19,550 bases of DNA from NCBI GenBank assembly GCA_035934405.1, contig DASYXW010000010.1, positions 1 to 19,550 of the forward strand, read 5' to 3'. Positions 7,864 through 15,599 of this stretch are shown here, in pieces. The DNA comes from DASYXW01 sp035934405. Lineage in GTDB: Bacteria; Acidobacteriota; Terriglobia; UBA7540. The position numbers and the translations under genes were made by a program. Position 1 is the stretch's first letter. Each line of letters begins with the position of its first letter. A model generated the notes under the pieces. The model worked only from the letters and a program-made list of their open reading frames with translations, was not told the DNA's origin and did no database searches.

Positions 7864-9051
7864 GTGGAGCGAAGGACCATCGGCATCGGAGTGATCGGCA
7901 TGGGGTGGATGGGCAACGTCCACACCCGCGCCTACCTGCAGGCGGCGGACCGCTTTCCGGAGGCCGGTCTCGCGCCGCGCCTGGTGATTTGCGCCGACGA
8001 GGTCGCGGCGCGCGCCGAAGACGCTCGCGCCCATTTCGGTTTCGAGCGCTCCACGGCGCGCTGGCAAGACGCGCTCGCCGATCCGGCCGTGGAGGCGGTG
8101 GATATCGCCACCTCGAACGATTCCCATCATGAGATTGCGGTCGCGGCGGCGCGCGCCGGGAAGCACATCTACTGCGAGAAGCCGGTCGGGCGCGGTCCCG
8201 GCGAGACCGCTGAAATTGAGCGCGCCGCGCGCGAGGCCGGCGTCATGACCTTTGTCGGTTACAACTACCGCTGGGCGCCGCTCGTCCAGTACGCCCGCCA
8301 GCTCATCCAGCAGGGCGAGCTGGGCCGCCTGATGAATTACTGCGGCCGATTCTTTGTGGGCTATGCCAGCAGCCCCTATGCCGTGCTCTCCTGGCGCTTC
8401 CTGCGCGACCGCGCCGGATGGGGCGCGCTCGGCGACCTGATGTCGCACGTGGCCGACAACGCCTTGATGATGATGGGTCCCATTCGCCGCGCGGTCAGCG
8501 CCCAGGCCACCTTCATCCGGGAACGCCCCCTGGGTGTGCCGGGCTCCGGGACCCATTTCACGCTGCGCACCGAGGGACCGACCGGCGCGGTGGAAAACGA
8601 AGACTACGCCGGCGGCATGGTGGAGTTCGCCAACGGCGCGCTGGGAACACTGGAAGTAAGCCGCGTGATTGACGGTCCCAAGTGCGAAATGGCCTTTGAG
8701 GTCTATGGCACGCACGGGGCGCTGCGCTGGAACTTCGAGCGCATGAATGAGCTGGAGCTGTTCTCCGCCGGCGCGCCCGGCGCCTCTGTGGGGCGCAGCG
8801 GTTACACGCGCATCCTCAGCGGCCCGGAGCATCCCTTCCACGCCAACTTCAATCCCGGCCCCGGCGTCGGTCTCGGCTACGAAGACCTGAAAACCGTCGA
8901 GGCACATCAGTTTCTCAAATCCATCGCCGAGCGCCGGCAAGGCGAGCCGGGCTTCCGCGAGGCGTTGAACGTGGCCGAGGTGCTCGCCGCCATGACGCGC
9001 TCGTGGGAAAGCCGGCGGTGGGAGGAACCGCCCCGGCTCGGCTCGCGGTGA
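7864..9051 (+). CDS. Gfo/Idh/MocA-family oxidoreductase
   Basis: This 395-residue protein has the N-terminal Rossmann fold 'GVIGMGWMGNVHTRAYLQAA' (glycine-rich loop at residues 8-16) and the family signature 'CEKPVG' with Lys106. A C-terminal alpha/beta domain begins at 'FVGYNYRWAPLVQYARQLI' and includes 'WGALGDLMSHVADNALMMMG', the region that usually holds the active-site Asp/His pair. Members oxidise or reduce sugars, inositols, hydroxy acids or related compounds with NAD(P). The start is GTG 7864, supported by AGGAGAGG at about 7853-7860. It is the last gene of the operon, and the 90-bp gap before it is filled by a palindromic element. Together with an IolA-type dehydrogenase it recalls inositol catabolism (an IolG-like role), but no IolB/C/D/E homologue lies in the window, so I do not assign that pathway. 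Confidence 0.93.
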   Translation: MERRTIGIGVIGMGWMGNVHTRAYLQAADRFPEAGLAPRLVICADEVAARAEDARAHFGFERSTARWQDALADPAVEAVDIATSNDSHHEIAVAAARAGKHIYCEKPVGRGPGETAEIERAAREAGVMTFVGYNYRWAPLVQYARQLIQQGELGRLMNYCGRFFVGYASSPYAVLSWRFLRDRAGWGALGDLMSHVADNALMMMGPIRRAVSAQATFIRERPLGVPGSGTHFTLRTEGPTGAVENEDYAGGMVEFANGALGTLEVSRVIDGPKCEMAFEVYGTHGALRWNFERMNELELFSAGAPGASVGRSGYTRILSGPEHPFHANFNPGPGVGLGYEDLKTVEAHQFLKSIAERRQGEPGFREALNVAEVLAAMTRSWESRRWEEPPRLGSR

Positions 9052-9138
9052 GAACTCGCTTCGCATTGCAAGTTTGCGATTCCATGCTGTGCCCCGAACA
9101 TTTCAGGAGAGTGGGGTGGTGGTGTCTTGGCACCTCAA

Positions 9139-10389
9139 TCACGGTGTGATCTTGTACACCGTTCCGCAGCCCTGACCGTCGGGCCCCAGGGTCGAGCCGC
9201 CTGCCGCAGTGGTCCCGTAAAGGTTGCCCGCTTTGTCCGCAGTCACACCGGAGTCGGGGCCGGCGCCGTCTCCGGGATATCCCGTGAAAGCGTGTAGTAT
9301 TGTTTCTTCGCCGGCGGGATTGAGGCTGAATGCCACGCCGCACCCGCCGATGCAGGGTCCGGATCCTCCCCCTCCCGTGGTTCCGAACAACGTACCCAAG
9401 GGGCTCCGTAGCAGAGTCGCGGATGGGTACGCTCCATCCTTGGGGGGACCGCTAAAGCTGTGCAAGAGGGTCTCCTGCCCAGTTGAGCTGAGGGAGTAAA
9501 CTAGCCCGCAGTTGACTCCGGGCCCACACACGTGTCCGCCATCGAAAATGGTGGTTCCATACAGGTTGCCGGACGCATCGAGCGTCACCCCGCCCACCGG
9601 GGTTTTTCCGTCGCTGGCGTCGAAGCTGAAAAGGACGCTCTCCGCCCCCGTCGGGTCAATTTTGTACACCGCGCCGGCGTTAAAACTGCCGCCCTGTCGG
9701 CTGGAGCCATAAAGGTTGCCGGCGGCATCGAGCACAAGAGCGGAGTTTGCTATTTGGGCGTCTCCGCCGAAAGGCGCGAAGCTGTGCAGCAGTTTCTCAT
9801 GACCACCGACCGGCAGCTCAAACACCGTCCCGAGATTGTAATTACCGCCGTTCCCGGTTGTGCCGTAGAGGTTCCCGGCTTTGTCGCGGGTGAGGCCGGC
9901 CAGGGGAGTATCTCCGTCAGTGAGGCGGCCGGCAAAGCTGTGCAAGGTGGTCTCTTGCCCGCCGGGAGTCAGCTTGAACACCACACCGTGTCCAAAAGCG
10001 CCGCCGCTCGAAGTAGTGCTGATAAAGTTGCCGGCCGCGTCCCGGAGGAGCGCGCCCTCAGGGTATTTCCCATCCAAGCCGCCGGTGAAGGAATAAAGAA
10101 TGGTTTCGGTTCCGCTGGGCGACAACGCGAAGACCGTGCCAAAGTTGGAGGCGCCACCGAATGAAGTTGTGCCGTACAGGTTTCCTGCCGCATCGAGAAC
10201 TAAAGGATCAAGAGGATACCTTCCGTCCGGCGTGCATTGAAAAGAATAAAGAACGCTGTAAGTCTGTGCTTGCGACCAGCCGGGCGCGCTGCATGCCAGA
10301 GCGAGTCCAACCGCAAGCCCTAGCACCGCGTGCAGTGGCGGTCGGCGTGCGGCCAAGTCCCTCTCAAGAAATTCCACTCTGTTCTTCAT
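9139..10389 (-). CDS. secreted GloVer tandem-repeat protein
   Basis: This 416-residue protein has a basic leader and hydrophobic core ('LHAVLGLAVGLALACSAPGW') typical of a signal peptide. Seven copies of a repeat of about 50 residues follow, with the core pattern 'D-x-A/S-G-N-L-Y-G-T-T-x-x-G-G ... G-T-V-F/Y' and then 'ET-L-L-H-S-F'. This is the GloVer tandem repeat (TIGR03803-type), which builds beta-propeller-like extracellular domains. The copies read YGTTSFGG, ISTTSSGG, YGTTGNGG, YGSSRQGG, YGTTIFDGG, FGTTGGGG and YGTTAAGG. In many relatives a C-terminal anchor follows the repeats. This one ends straight after 'CGTVYKITP'. The start is firm: AGGAGG at 10395-10400 lies 5 bases before the ATG. 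It is 39 bp downstream of the beta-helix gene and probably co-transcribed. Function is unknown. Confidence 0.92.
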   Translation of the reverse strand: MKNRVEFLERDLAARRPPLHAVLGLAVGLALACSAPGWSQAQTYSVLYSFQCTPDGRYPLDPLVLDAAGNLYGTTSFGGASNFGTVFALSPSGTETILYSFTGGLDGKYPEGALLRDAAGNFISTTSSGGAFGHGVVFKLTPGGQETTLHSFAGRLTDGDTPLAGLTRDKAGNLYGTTGNGGNYNLGTVFELPVGGHEKLLHSFAPFGGDAQIANSALVLDAAGNLYGSSRQGGSFNAGAVYKIDPTGAESVLFSFDASDGKTPVGGVTLDASGNLYGTTIFDGGHVCGPGVNCGLVYSLSSTGQETLLHSFSGPPKDGAYPSATLLRSPLGTLFGTTGGGGSGPCIGGCGVAFSLNPAGEETILHAFTGYPGDGAGPDSGVTADKAGNLYGTTAAGGSTLGPDGQGCGTVYKITP

Positions 10390-10428
10390 ACAAGCCTCCT
10401 TATCCTGATTTTCGATTCTCTTCGTAAT

Positions 10429-12891
10429 TCAAAACACCCTCAGATGAATGTCGTAGCTGCCGCCCATCCCGAAGCTTGCGGTGGTGGAGAACGAAAGCGA
10501 TTGACTCGCCGCCACCCACACCGGCGCCTGAGCCTGGTAAAAGGTTGACGTGGTGGCGCAGGAGGAGGTGGGAATAATTGTGCTGCTCTGCGCGTGCACG
10601 CCGTCGTTCCAGTTGATCGTTAGCCCGATGGTGCTCCCTGAGTGTCCAACCCGGCAGACGATATACGCCGCCACCATCAGTGTGCCGCCGAATGCCGGGG
10701 AGAAGAGCGTGACCGGTCCGAGGTTCACCGTCTGAGATGTGGCGTCGTATACCTGCAGGTTGGTTCCGTTCGGTGTAAACGACACGCTTGACGCGCTCAA
10801 ATCCTGGATGGGAGTGGTGATATTACTGCCGGCCACGGGGCCCAGCGAATTGTTGCTGCAATTCGCGGTCTGGCTGATGACCGTGGTGGTTCCGTTAGCG
10901 CTGCTCGCCTCGATGTCTCGCACGATGTCGTTGGCGCACTTCGAGCCGCTCCCGCTCGTGCCGTCGAGCGCCACCACCGCCATGGAAGGCGTGGCGTTGC
11001 CTGCCCCAGCATTCACGTCTTCCCAGCGGACGCCTTTCACTTGGCAGCCTTTGCAATCGAAAAGGGTCACGCCGGAGTTGGCATAGTTGCGGATGGTTGA
11101 GTCGCTGACAAAGATGGTATCCGTCTGGGCGGCGTTGCCTCCCCCCTGAAAGTTGACGCCGATGGCCCCGCCGCCGTTGGTGTCATCGCCAGGCCCGCTC
11201 AGGATGGCGCGCGTGATGAGCCAGTCCGAGTTCTGCTTGGGGCCCCAGATTCCGTAGTAGCAAACGTTGCAGAGGAATCCCGAGACCGTGTCGATCTGGT
11301 TGACTGCCGTACCCGTTCCTTCCGCCTCCAGTCCGAAGGCGTAGTGGGAGCCGGTAAAATTCGTGCCGGTCACCCGGTTGAGCTCAAACCCTATCACCTG
11401 CTCGAGCAGGAGACCGCCCCAGGCGGCGCCGTAAGTTCCGGCGCCACTCTTTACGCCGCCGGCAACGTCTTCGAATGCGATATTGTCAGCACTGAATCCG
11501 TTGGCCGCCACGCTCAACAGCGCATTCCGTCCGTTGCCGACGATGGCGAAGCTGGGCTTGGTGGTGCTTGTTCCAATGCCGCTCATGTAGGATCCCGTGG
11601 TCGAGAAACCACGATTCCCGCCCGCAACCAGCCGGACATTGGCGACGGGAACTCCAAGGCCGCCGCCCGTCATCATGCGTCCGGTAGAAGTCACGCTGCC
11701 GGAGACCGTGCCATTGGCCGGGAACAAAATGGTCGCGCCCGGAGAGGCACCTGTCGTGCCGCCGCCCACTGGGAGCGCCCCTATCAGCGTGTTCCACGCG
11801 GAATCGTTGTTCGTGCCCCAACTCACCACCGCGTTCGAGCCGGTGGTGGCGGGGGACTTGTCAGTGAGCGTGGCAACGGTAGCTGTGGTGGAACTGATCG
11901 TAGTTCGCCACTCGGCCTGGAGGGGTGGACCTACGCCGTCGACCGGAAGGGGCGCGCTGATGACTGCTGTTCCAGCCGAGATCTGGCAGTAATTAGCCAG
12001 AGGACCGGCGCCGGGGGTACAAGCCATTGGGTTATTAAAGTTGTAGCCGACCGACATTTGGTTGCCGGCCCCGGGGTTATTAAGCGTCAGCGTGGTTGGA
12101 CTGTTCACCGCTGAGATGCCATAGCTCGTGCCGTTGATCGTGATGTTTCCGCTCCAACCTGGATTGAACGGCAGGCCGGATACCCAAGTGACGGCGGTCC
12201 CGCTCGTGTTCACAACGCCCTGGGAAGCAGGAACGAACTGTTCGGCGCCCGACGCGCTCGAAACGTACACGCCGTAGTAAGTGGCTGTCACGCTGTTGTG
12301 AGCGCAGGCGGTTGGGGCTGGGATGTTCAGGTTTTGGCCACTCGTGGTGCCAACGGATTGCTCGCCGCTCGCGACCCCTTCCGAAGCCAAGGTAGGGTTC
12401 CCTGACATCACGGCGGTTCCGATTGCGCACGTGACCTCACTGTAGTAGGTTGCGGCAGGCAAGGTTGACCCCGTTCCGCTTGCTGTGGGGGCTCCCTCGG
12501 TTGGCGCAGTAAATCCCGCCCCGCTAATACCGATCAGCTTTCCGGGGTCGAGCGTGCTGTTAAACTGCGGATTCCCGGAGATCGTTACGGTGCTCCCGCC
12601 GACTGTGCCATTCGTGTTCTGGAGCGCGTCGATTTTCAGGCCCCAACCCACAGCATCAAACCAGGGGCCAGGACCTTTAACAAAGAGACTATTGGCATTG
12701 GTCACGTTGGGGGCGGTTGCCGTGTCCTGACTGAGCGACGAGTTTTCGATGTCCGTCGAAGTGTTCCAAACGGGAATCGTTCCAGCGGTAGCGTTACCGC
12801 TGGTATTGACGGCGGGATCTTGGGGCAACCCGTAGGCAGACAGAGCGACTGCCAAAGGCACCCACATAAGCGCGGACAGGCGCCTCAGCAT
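10429..12891 (-). CDS. exported parallel beta-helix (pectate-lyase-like) protein
   Basis: Read from ATG 12891, this is an 820-residue exported protein. The leader 'MLRRLSALMWVPLAVALSAY' is a clear signal peptide. A Ser/Thr/Gly/Asn-rich N-terminal half follows. Then 'NNDSAWNTLIGALP' and 'ATILFPANGTV' resemble the entry strand of pectate-lyase-type right-handed beta-helices (consensus DDTAAIQAAI...GGTVYFPAG). The helical region, about residues 420-680, shows short periodic strands such as 'SFAIVGNGRNALLSV', 'GFSADNIAFEDVAGG' and 'QTDTIFVSDSTIRNYANSG'. The C-terminal part resembles phage tail-fibre/adhesin beta-sandwich ends. Plausible roles are polysaccharide binding or cleavage, but no catalytic residues can be assigned. 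An upstream in-frame ATG at 12945 would add 18 basic residues before the signal peptide and has no Shine-Dalgarno, so it was rejected. Confidence 0.85.
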   Translation of the reverse strand: MLRRLSALMWVPLAVALSAYGLPQDPAVNTSGNATAGTIPVWNTSTDIENSSLSQDTATAPNVTNANSLFVKGPGPWFDAVGWGLKIDALQNTNGTVGGSTVTISGNPQFNSTLDPGKLIGISGAGFTAPTEGAPTASGTGSTLPAATYYSEVTCAIGTAVMSGNPTLASEGVASGEQSVGTTSGQNLNIPAPTACAHNSVTATYYGVYVSSASGAEQFVPASQGVVNTSGTAVTWVSGLPFNPGWSGNITINGTSYGISAVNSPTTLTLNNPGAGNQMSVGYNFNNPMACTPGAGPLANYCQISAGTAVISAPLPVDGVGPPLQAEWRTTISSTTATVATLTDKSPATTGSNAVVSWGTNNDSAWNTLIGALPVGGGTTGASPGATILFPANGTVSGSVTSTGRMMTGGGLGVPVANVRLVAGGNRGFSTTGSYMSGIGTSTTKPSFAIVGNGRNALLSVAANGFSADNIAFEDVAGGVKSGAGTYGAAWGGLLLEQVIGFELNRVTGTNFTGSHYAFGLEAEGTGTAVNQIDTVSGFLCNVCYYGIWGPKQNSDWLITRAILSGPGDDTNGGGAIGVNFQGGGNAAQTDTIFVSDSTIRNYANSGVTLFDCKGCQVKGVRWEDVNAGAGNATPSMAVVALDGTSGSGSKCANDIVRDIEASSANGTTTVISQTANCSNNSLGPVAGSNITTPIQDLSASSVSFTPNGTNLQVYDATSQTVNLGPVTLFSPAFGGTLMVAAYIVCRVGHSGSTIGLTINWNDGVHAQSSTIIPTSSCATTSTFYQAQAPVWVAASQSLSFSTTASFGMGGSYDIHLRVF

Positions 12892-12896
12892 CGTCC

Positions 12897-12902
12897 ACCT
12901 CC
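12897..12902 (-). promoter_or_regulatory. Shine-Dalgarno that fixes the beta-helix protein start
   Basis: On the minus strand GGAGGT lies 5 bases before ATG 12891. The same sequence and spacing precede the creatininase start, and the GloVer start has a near-identical AGGAGG. This shows that translation starts at 12891 rather than at the earlier ATG at 12945. Confidence 0.8.
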
Positions 12903-12953
12903 AACGTACGAATACCACCGAACGCAGGGCCCTGTCAACTACCAAATCGGCGA

Positions 12954-13044
12954 GGTACTGGTGTCATTTGGATTCCCGCTTGCGCGGGAATGACTGCTAA
13001 CAGCGGACCTGCTTCTGTCAACCCGTGCAAATGGCACCAGTACC
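12954..13044. repeat. 91-bp element with 17-bp inverted ends (MITE-like candidate)
   Basis: The 17 bases at 12954-12970 (GGTACTGGTGTCATTTG) and 13028-13044 (CAAATGGCACCAGTACC) are inverted copies with one mismatch, separated by 57 bp. The interior holds the palindrome at 12972-12991. It lies between the FG-GAP gene stop and the beta-helix gene start. The layout (terminal inverted repeats, no coding capacity, small size) fits a non-autonomous mobile element. It could instead be a large regulatory hairpin in the leader of the beta-helix transcript. No flanking target duplication is obvious. Confidence 0.6.
12972..12991. repeat. dRS3-like 20-bp palindrome
   Basis: ATTCCCGCTTGCGCGGGAAT fits ATTCCC-N8-GGGAAT exactly, the consensus of the Neisseria dRS3 repeat. 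It forms an 8-bp stem (12972-12979 with 12984-12991) around TTGC. In Neisseria such sites are dispersed repeats and insertion points for filamentous prophages. Similar GATTCCCGC...GCGGGAATGAC palindromes occur in other bacteria. Only one copy is in this window. Confidence 0.65.
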
Positions 13045-13092
13045 ATGGGCGAAGAGATCTTTGCGTGGGAAGATTCTTTGCCTTGCGTCTGT

Positions 13093-14841
13093 TTACCTGA
13101 CCTTCGGGAACGCGCGCGGCACGATCCCCGCGCCCTCCTTGACCGTGACGATTGCGTTCACGGGCACCTTATCAAGCTTTTCCACCGCGCCGCTCGGCCA
13201 GGTGATTTCAAGCGATTCGATCGCCTTGCGCTGGCCGAGTCCGAAGTGAACGCGAGGGTCGCTCGCGGACATGTAACCCATCCCGCCCTGGCGCTCCTTG
13301 ACCTGCGTGAAACCCTCCGCGGTCAGCTTGAGCCGCGCGCCCACCGCGTCGCGATTCGATTTCGTTCCGATCAAAAACACCTCGAGCCAGTTATTGGCGT
13401 TGCCGCCGTCGTTGCGCAGCAGCTCCGCGAAGTCGCCGCGATTGTTGACGGCGAGATCCAGATCGCCGTCGTTGTCGAAGTCAGCGACGGCGAGACCGCG
13501 CCCCACCGTGGGACGCATGAAATCCGGCCCCAGGCTCTCCGACACCTTGGCGAACTTGCCGTGGCCGAGGTTGCGGAACATCAGCTTCGGCTCCGCGTAG
13601 CCAACTTCGCTGTGATACAAGCTGATGTTGTCGAGCATGGCGCCGTTCACCTGGCAGATGTCGGTCCAGCCGTCGTTGTCGTAGTCCATGAACTTCATGG
13701 TGACGCCGCTCAGCATGATGGCCTTGTTGCCCAGGCCGGAGGTGTAGGTGGCGTCGTCGAACGTGCCGTCGTGATTGTTGTGGTAGAGGCGGTTCAACTC
13801 GAGGTCGAGATGAGTGATGTAAACGTCCGGCCAGCCGTCGCCATCCACGTCGGCGGCGTCAATGCCCATGCCGGCCTCGTACTTGCCGTCTTCGCTCGCG
13901 GCAAGGCCGGAAACGAACGACACGTCCTTGAACGTGCCGTCGTGATTGTTGAGGAAGAGAAAGTTGGGCCAGGTGTCGTTGGCGACGGCAATGTCCGTCC
14001 AGCCGTCGTTGTTGAAGTCGGCGAGCACCACGCCCATGCCTTTCGCTTCCGGCACGCCGACGCCTGACTTTACGCTCGCGTCGGTAAACGTGCCGTCGTG
14101 GTTGTTGTGATAGAGCTTCAGTTTCTGACCCTTGTAATTGTCGGGGTGGCAGTAGGCGCGGTACCCCGGCCGATGCTCGCCGCACCAGATGTTGTTCTTG
14201 GGAGTCCAGTCGATGTAGTTGCAGACCAGGAGGTCAAGGTACCCGTCCTTGTCGTAATCGAACCATCCCGCGCTTGTGCCCCAGCCGCCGGTGTTCTCCA
14301 CGCCGGCCTTGGCGGTCACGTCCGTAAACGTGCCGTTGCCGTTGTTGCGGTAGAGAATCGAGCGGCCGTAGCCGGTGACGTAAAGATCGGGAAAGCCGTC
14401 GTTGTCGTAATCGCCCACCGCCACGCCCTGGCCGAAAAGTCCTGCCGCGCCGCAACCGGCCTTTGCGGTGACATCAGTAAAGCTGCCGTCGCCGTTGTTG
14501 CGGAAGAGAGCAGAGCGCAGCGGCTGCGGCGGCTTGTAAATGTCCGTCGCCGCCGACTGCACGAAGTAGAGGTCCATGAGGCCGTCCTGGTCGTAGTCCA
14601 TCCAGCCGCAGCCGGTGCCCATGGTCTCGAGGTAGTATTTCTGATCGGTCGCGGCCGGGTCCTGCTTGAAATTGATTCCCGCCGCGCGCGCGATGTTGGT
14701 GTAGCGAATCGGAATCGCCACCGCGGAGCTTGCCGGGCCGTGCGCTGCTGTCTTGTGACCTGCCGCCGCGATGGCGCGCCGCGCAGCGAGGCCGCCTCCC
14801 AGGGCAGCGAGCAGGAACCGGCGACGCGACGGCGTGAACAC
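13093..14841 (-). CDS. Tat-exported FG-GAP (VCBS) and ASPIC/UnbV protein
   Basis: Read from GTG 14841, this is a 582-residue protein starting (M)FTPSRRRFLLAALGGG, a short n-region with a twin-arginine motif and hydrophobic core, so Tat export is likely. Seven aspartate-rich calcium loops follow (DYDQDG, DYDNDG, DYDKDG, DFNNDG, DVDGDG, DYDNDG, DFDNDG), alternating with 'LYHNNHDGTFTD'-type strands, the FG-GAP/VCBS propeller pattern. The C-terminus ('NNWLEVFLIGTKSNRDAVGA', 'MGYMSASDPRVHFGLGQ', 'LEITWPSGAVEKL') is an ASPIC/UnbV domain, giving the CRTAC1-like architecture common in Acidobacteriota. The family probably binds calcium and extracellular ligands, and its biochemical role is unclear. 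The frame stays open to an ATG at 15033, but those 64 extra residues are low-complexity and would bury the Tat signal. The chosen GTG lacks a Shine-Dalgarno and may be leaderless. Confidence 0.9.
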   Translation of the reverse strand: MFTPSRRRFLLAALGGGLAARRAIAAAGHKTAAHGPASSAVAIPIRYTNIARAAGINFKQDPAATDQKYYLETMGTGCGWMDYDQDGLMDLYFVQSAATDIYKPPQPLRSALFRNNGDGSFTDVTAKAGCGAAGLFGQGVAVGDYDNDGFPDLYVTGYGRSILYRNNGNGTFTDVTAKAGVENTGGWGTSAGWFDYDKDGYLDLLVCNYIDWTPKNNIWCGEHRPGYRAYCHPDNYKGQKLKLYHNNHDGTFTDASVKSGVGVPEAKGMGVVLADFNNDGWTDIAVANDTWPNFLFLNNHDGTFKDVSFVSGLAASEDGKYEAGMGIDAADVDGDGWPDVYITHLDLELNRLYHNNHDGTFDDATYTSGLGNKAIMLSGVTMKFMDYDNDGWTDICQVNGAMLDNISLYHSEVGYAEPKLMFRNLGHGKFAKVSESLGPDFMRPTVGRGLAVADFDNDGDLDLAVNNRGDFAELLRNDGGNANNWLEVFLIGTKSNRDAVGARLKLTAEGFTQVKERQGGMGYMSASDPRVHFGLGQRKAIESLEITWPSGAVEKLDKVPVNAIVTVKEGAGIVPRAFPKVR

Positions 14842-14847
14842 CCTAAA

Positions 14848-14853
14848 AGTATA
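14848..14853 (-). promoter_or_regulatory. candidate -10 of FG-GAP gene, possibly leaderless
   Basis: On the minus strand TATACT ends 6 bases before GTG 14841. If it is a -10 hexamer, transcription would begin at or next to the start codon, giving a leaderless mRNA, which would explain the missing Shine-Dalgarno. The -35 is poor (TTCCCT at 17-bp spacing). Confidence 0.3.
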
Positions 14854-15060
14854 GGATGGCGACGGCGGAGAGGGAAGACCGTAATCAATTGCGGCACCGT
14901 CAATGGGCCATTGAAGATGGACCCGGCTCCACGCCTTACGAGCCGACCACGACCTCGCAGCCCACGCGGGCCGAGCTTGGCACGTTCCTTGCCAGGAAGC
15001 CGTATAGGGGGCCGTCGTGCTGCCCGTTCGCAATAGTCGTGAATCGGGCCAGCCTGGGAA

Positions 15061-15186
15061 GATACATTCATCTCACCCTATTGATTCTGAATAACATTCC
15101 GGCTTCGCGCGTCAGGATTTTGGCCATTACGAGATATATTCCCACAATCCCATTGATTCCAGATCACATTCCGGCTTCTAGCGTCA
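15061..15186. repeat. decayed direct duplication, 72-bp offset
   Basis: The bases from about 15061-15114 recur at 15133-15186, exactly 72 bp further on. The best-conserved core is ACATTCCGGCTTC (15094-15106 and 15166-15178), preceded by ATTGATTC in both. My hand alignment of the 54-bp overlap gives about 40 matches. A further echo (TCAGGATTT then GG) follows both copies, with a short insertion in the second. Two diverged copies suggest an old tandem duplication. Confidence 0.55.
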
Positions 15187-15599
15187 AAGCTCCCGGCTCA
15201 GGATTTCGGCGCCGGCCTACTCGGCGGGCTGGCTCATGCCGTGATTTCGCGATTCGTGACATTGGCGCTCCAAAGCGGCAGAAGTGACGAAGCACAGCCA
15301 TATTACCGTAGAGGTACGTAACTGTCAAGTACAATTTTTGGGAACACCGGTGGACGGCGCCCGGCAATTCCCGGCCACGCCACGGGAGGTGTTCGTGGTC
15401 GCGAGGTGCCGATGGTTAAGACCGTGGCAGTGGTTCTGGAGAGGCGCCAGGGCAGCGGCGCTCGTTTGGGGCGCATACATGAAAGGCGAAGGGTAGGGCA
15501 TCCCGCGGACTCTAAACTCGGCCCCGTAGACACGCAAAGGAGTCCGCGTCCGCGCCACCCGCCCACCCGCCCAAAGCGATTGATGGCACAATCATTCAG

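Larger units (their letters stand above)
14842..15599. other. gene-poor stretch upstream of FG-GAP gene
   Basis: About 760 bp with no gene I can support. It has the FG-GAP promoter region at its left end and a decayed direct duplication at 15061-15186. Open frames on both strands give arginine- and proline-rich or low-complexity translations with no recognisable fold. Base use is less GC-rich around 15060-15180 and 15290-15350 than in the flanking genes, as expected for a non-coding or formerly coding stretch. No transposase, integrase or tRNA is visible. Confidence 0.5.

Noticed and set aside
5137..9066. 1,309-codon ORF on the minus strand
   Set aside because: It is antisense to three confidently recognised dehydrogenase genes, and its translation is rich in Arg, His, Gly and Ala with no domain. 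It is a shadow of GC-rich coding sequence.
12892..12945. Upstream ATG (12945) as start of the beta-helix protein
   Set aside because: It lacks a Shine-Dalgarno and places a basic extension before the signal peptide. ATG 12891 has GGAGGT at the ideal spacing.
13045..14067. 340-codon ORF on the plus strand
   Set aside because: It lies opposite the FG-GAP/ASPIC-UnbV gene. Its repetitive Val/Ala/His-rich translation is the complement of the calcium-loop repeats.
14842..15033. N-terminal extension of the FG-GAP protein to ATG 15033
   Set aside because: The 64 extra residues are low-complexity and would put the Tat signal deep inside the protein.
15061..15186. Possible CRISPR remnant
   Set aside because: There are only two diverged copies, with no regular spacer structure and no cas genes.
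14856..15287. 143-codon plus-strand ORF
   Set aside because: It begins inside the divergent FG-GAP promoter region, has no clear ribosome binding site, and its Arg/Pro-rich translation matches nothing I know. The repeated IPAS motif is explained by the DNA duplication.
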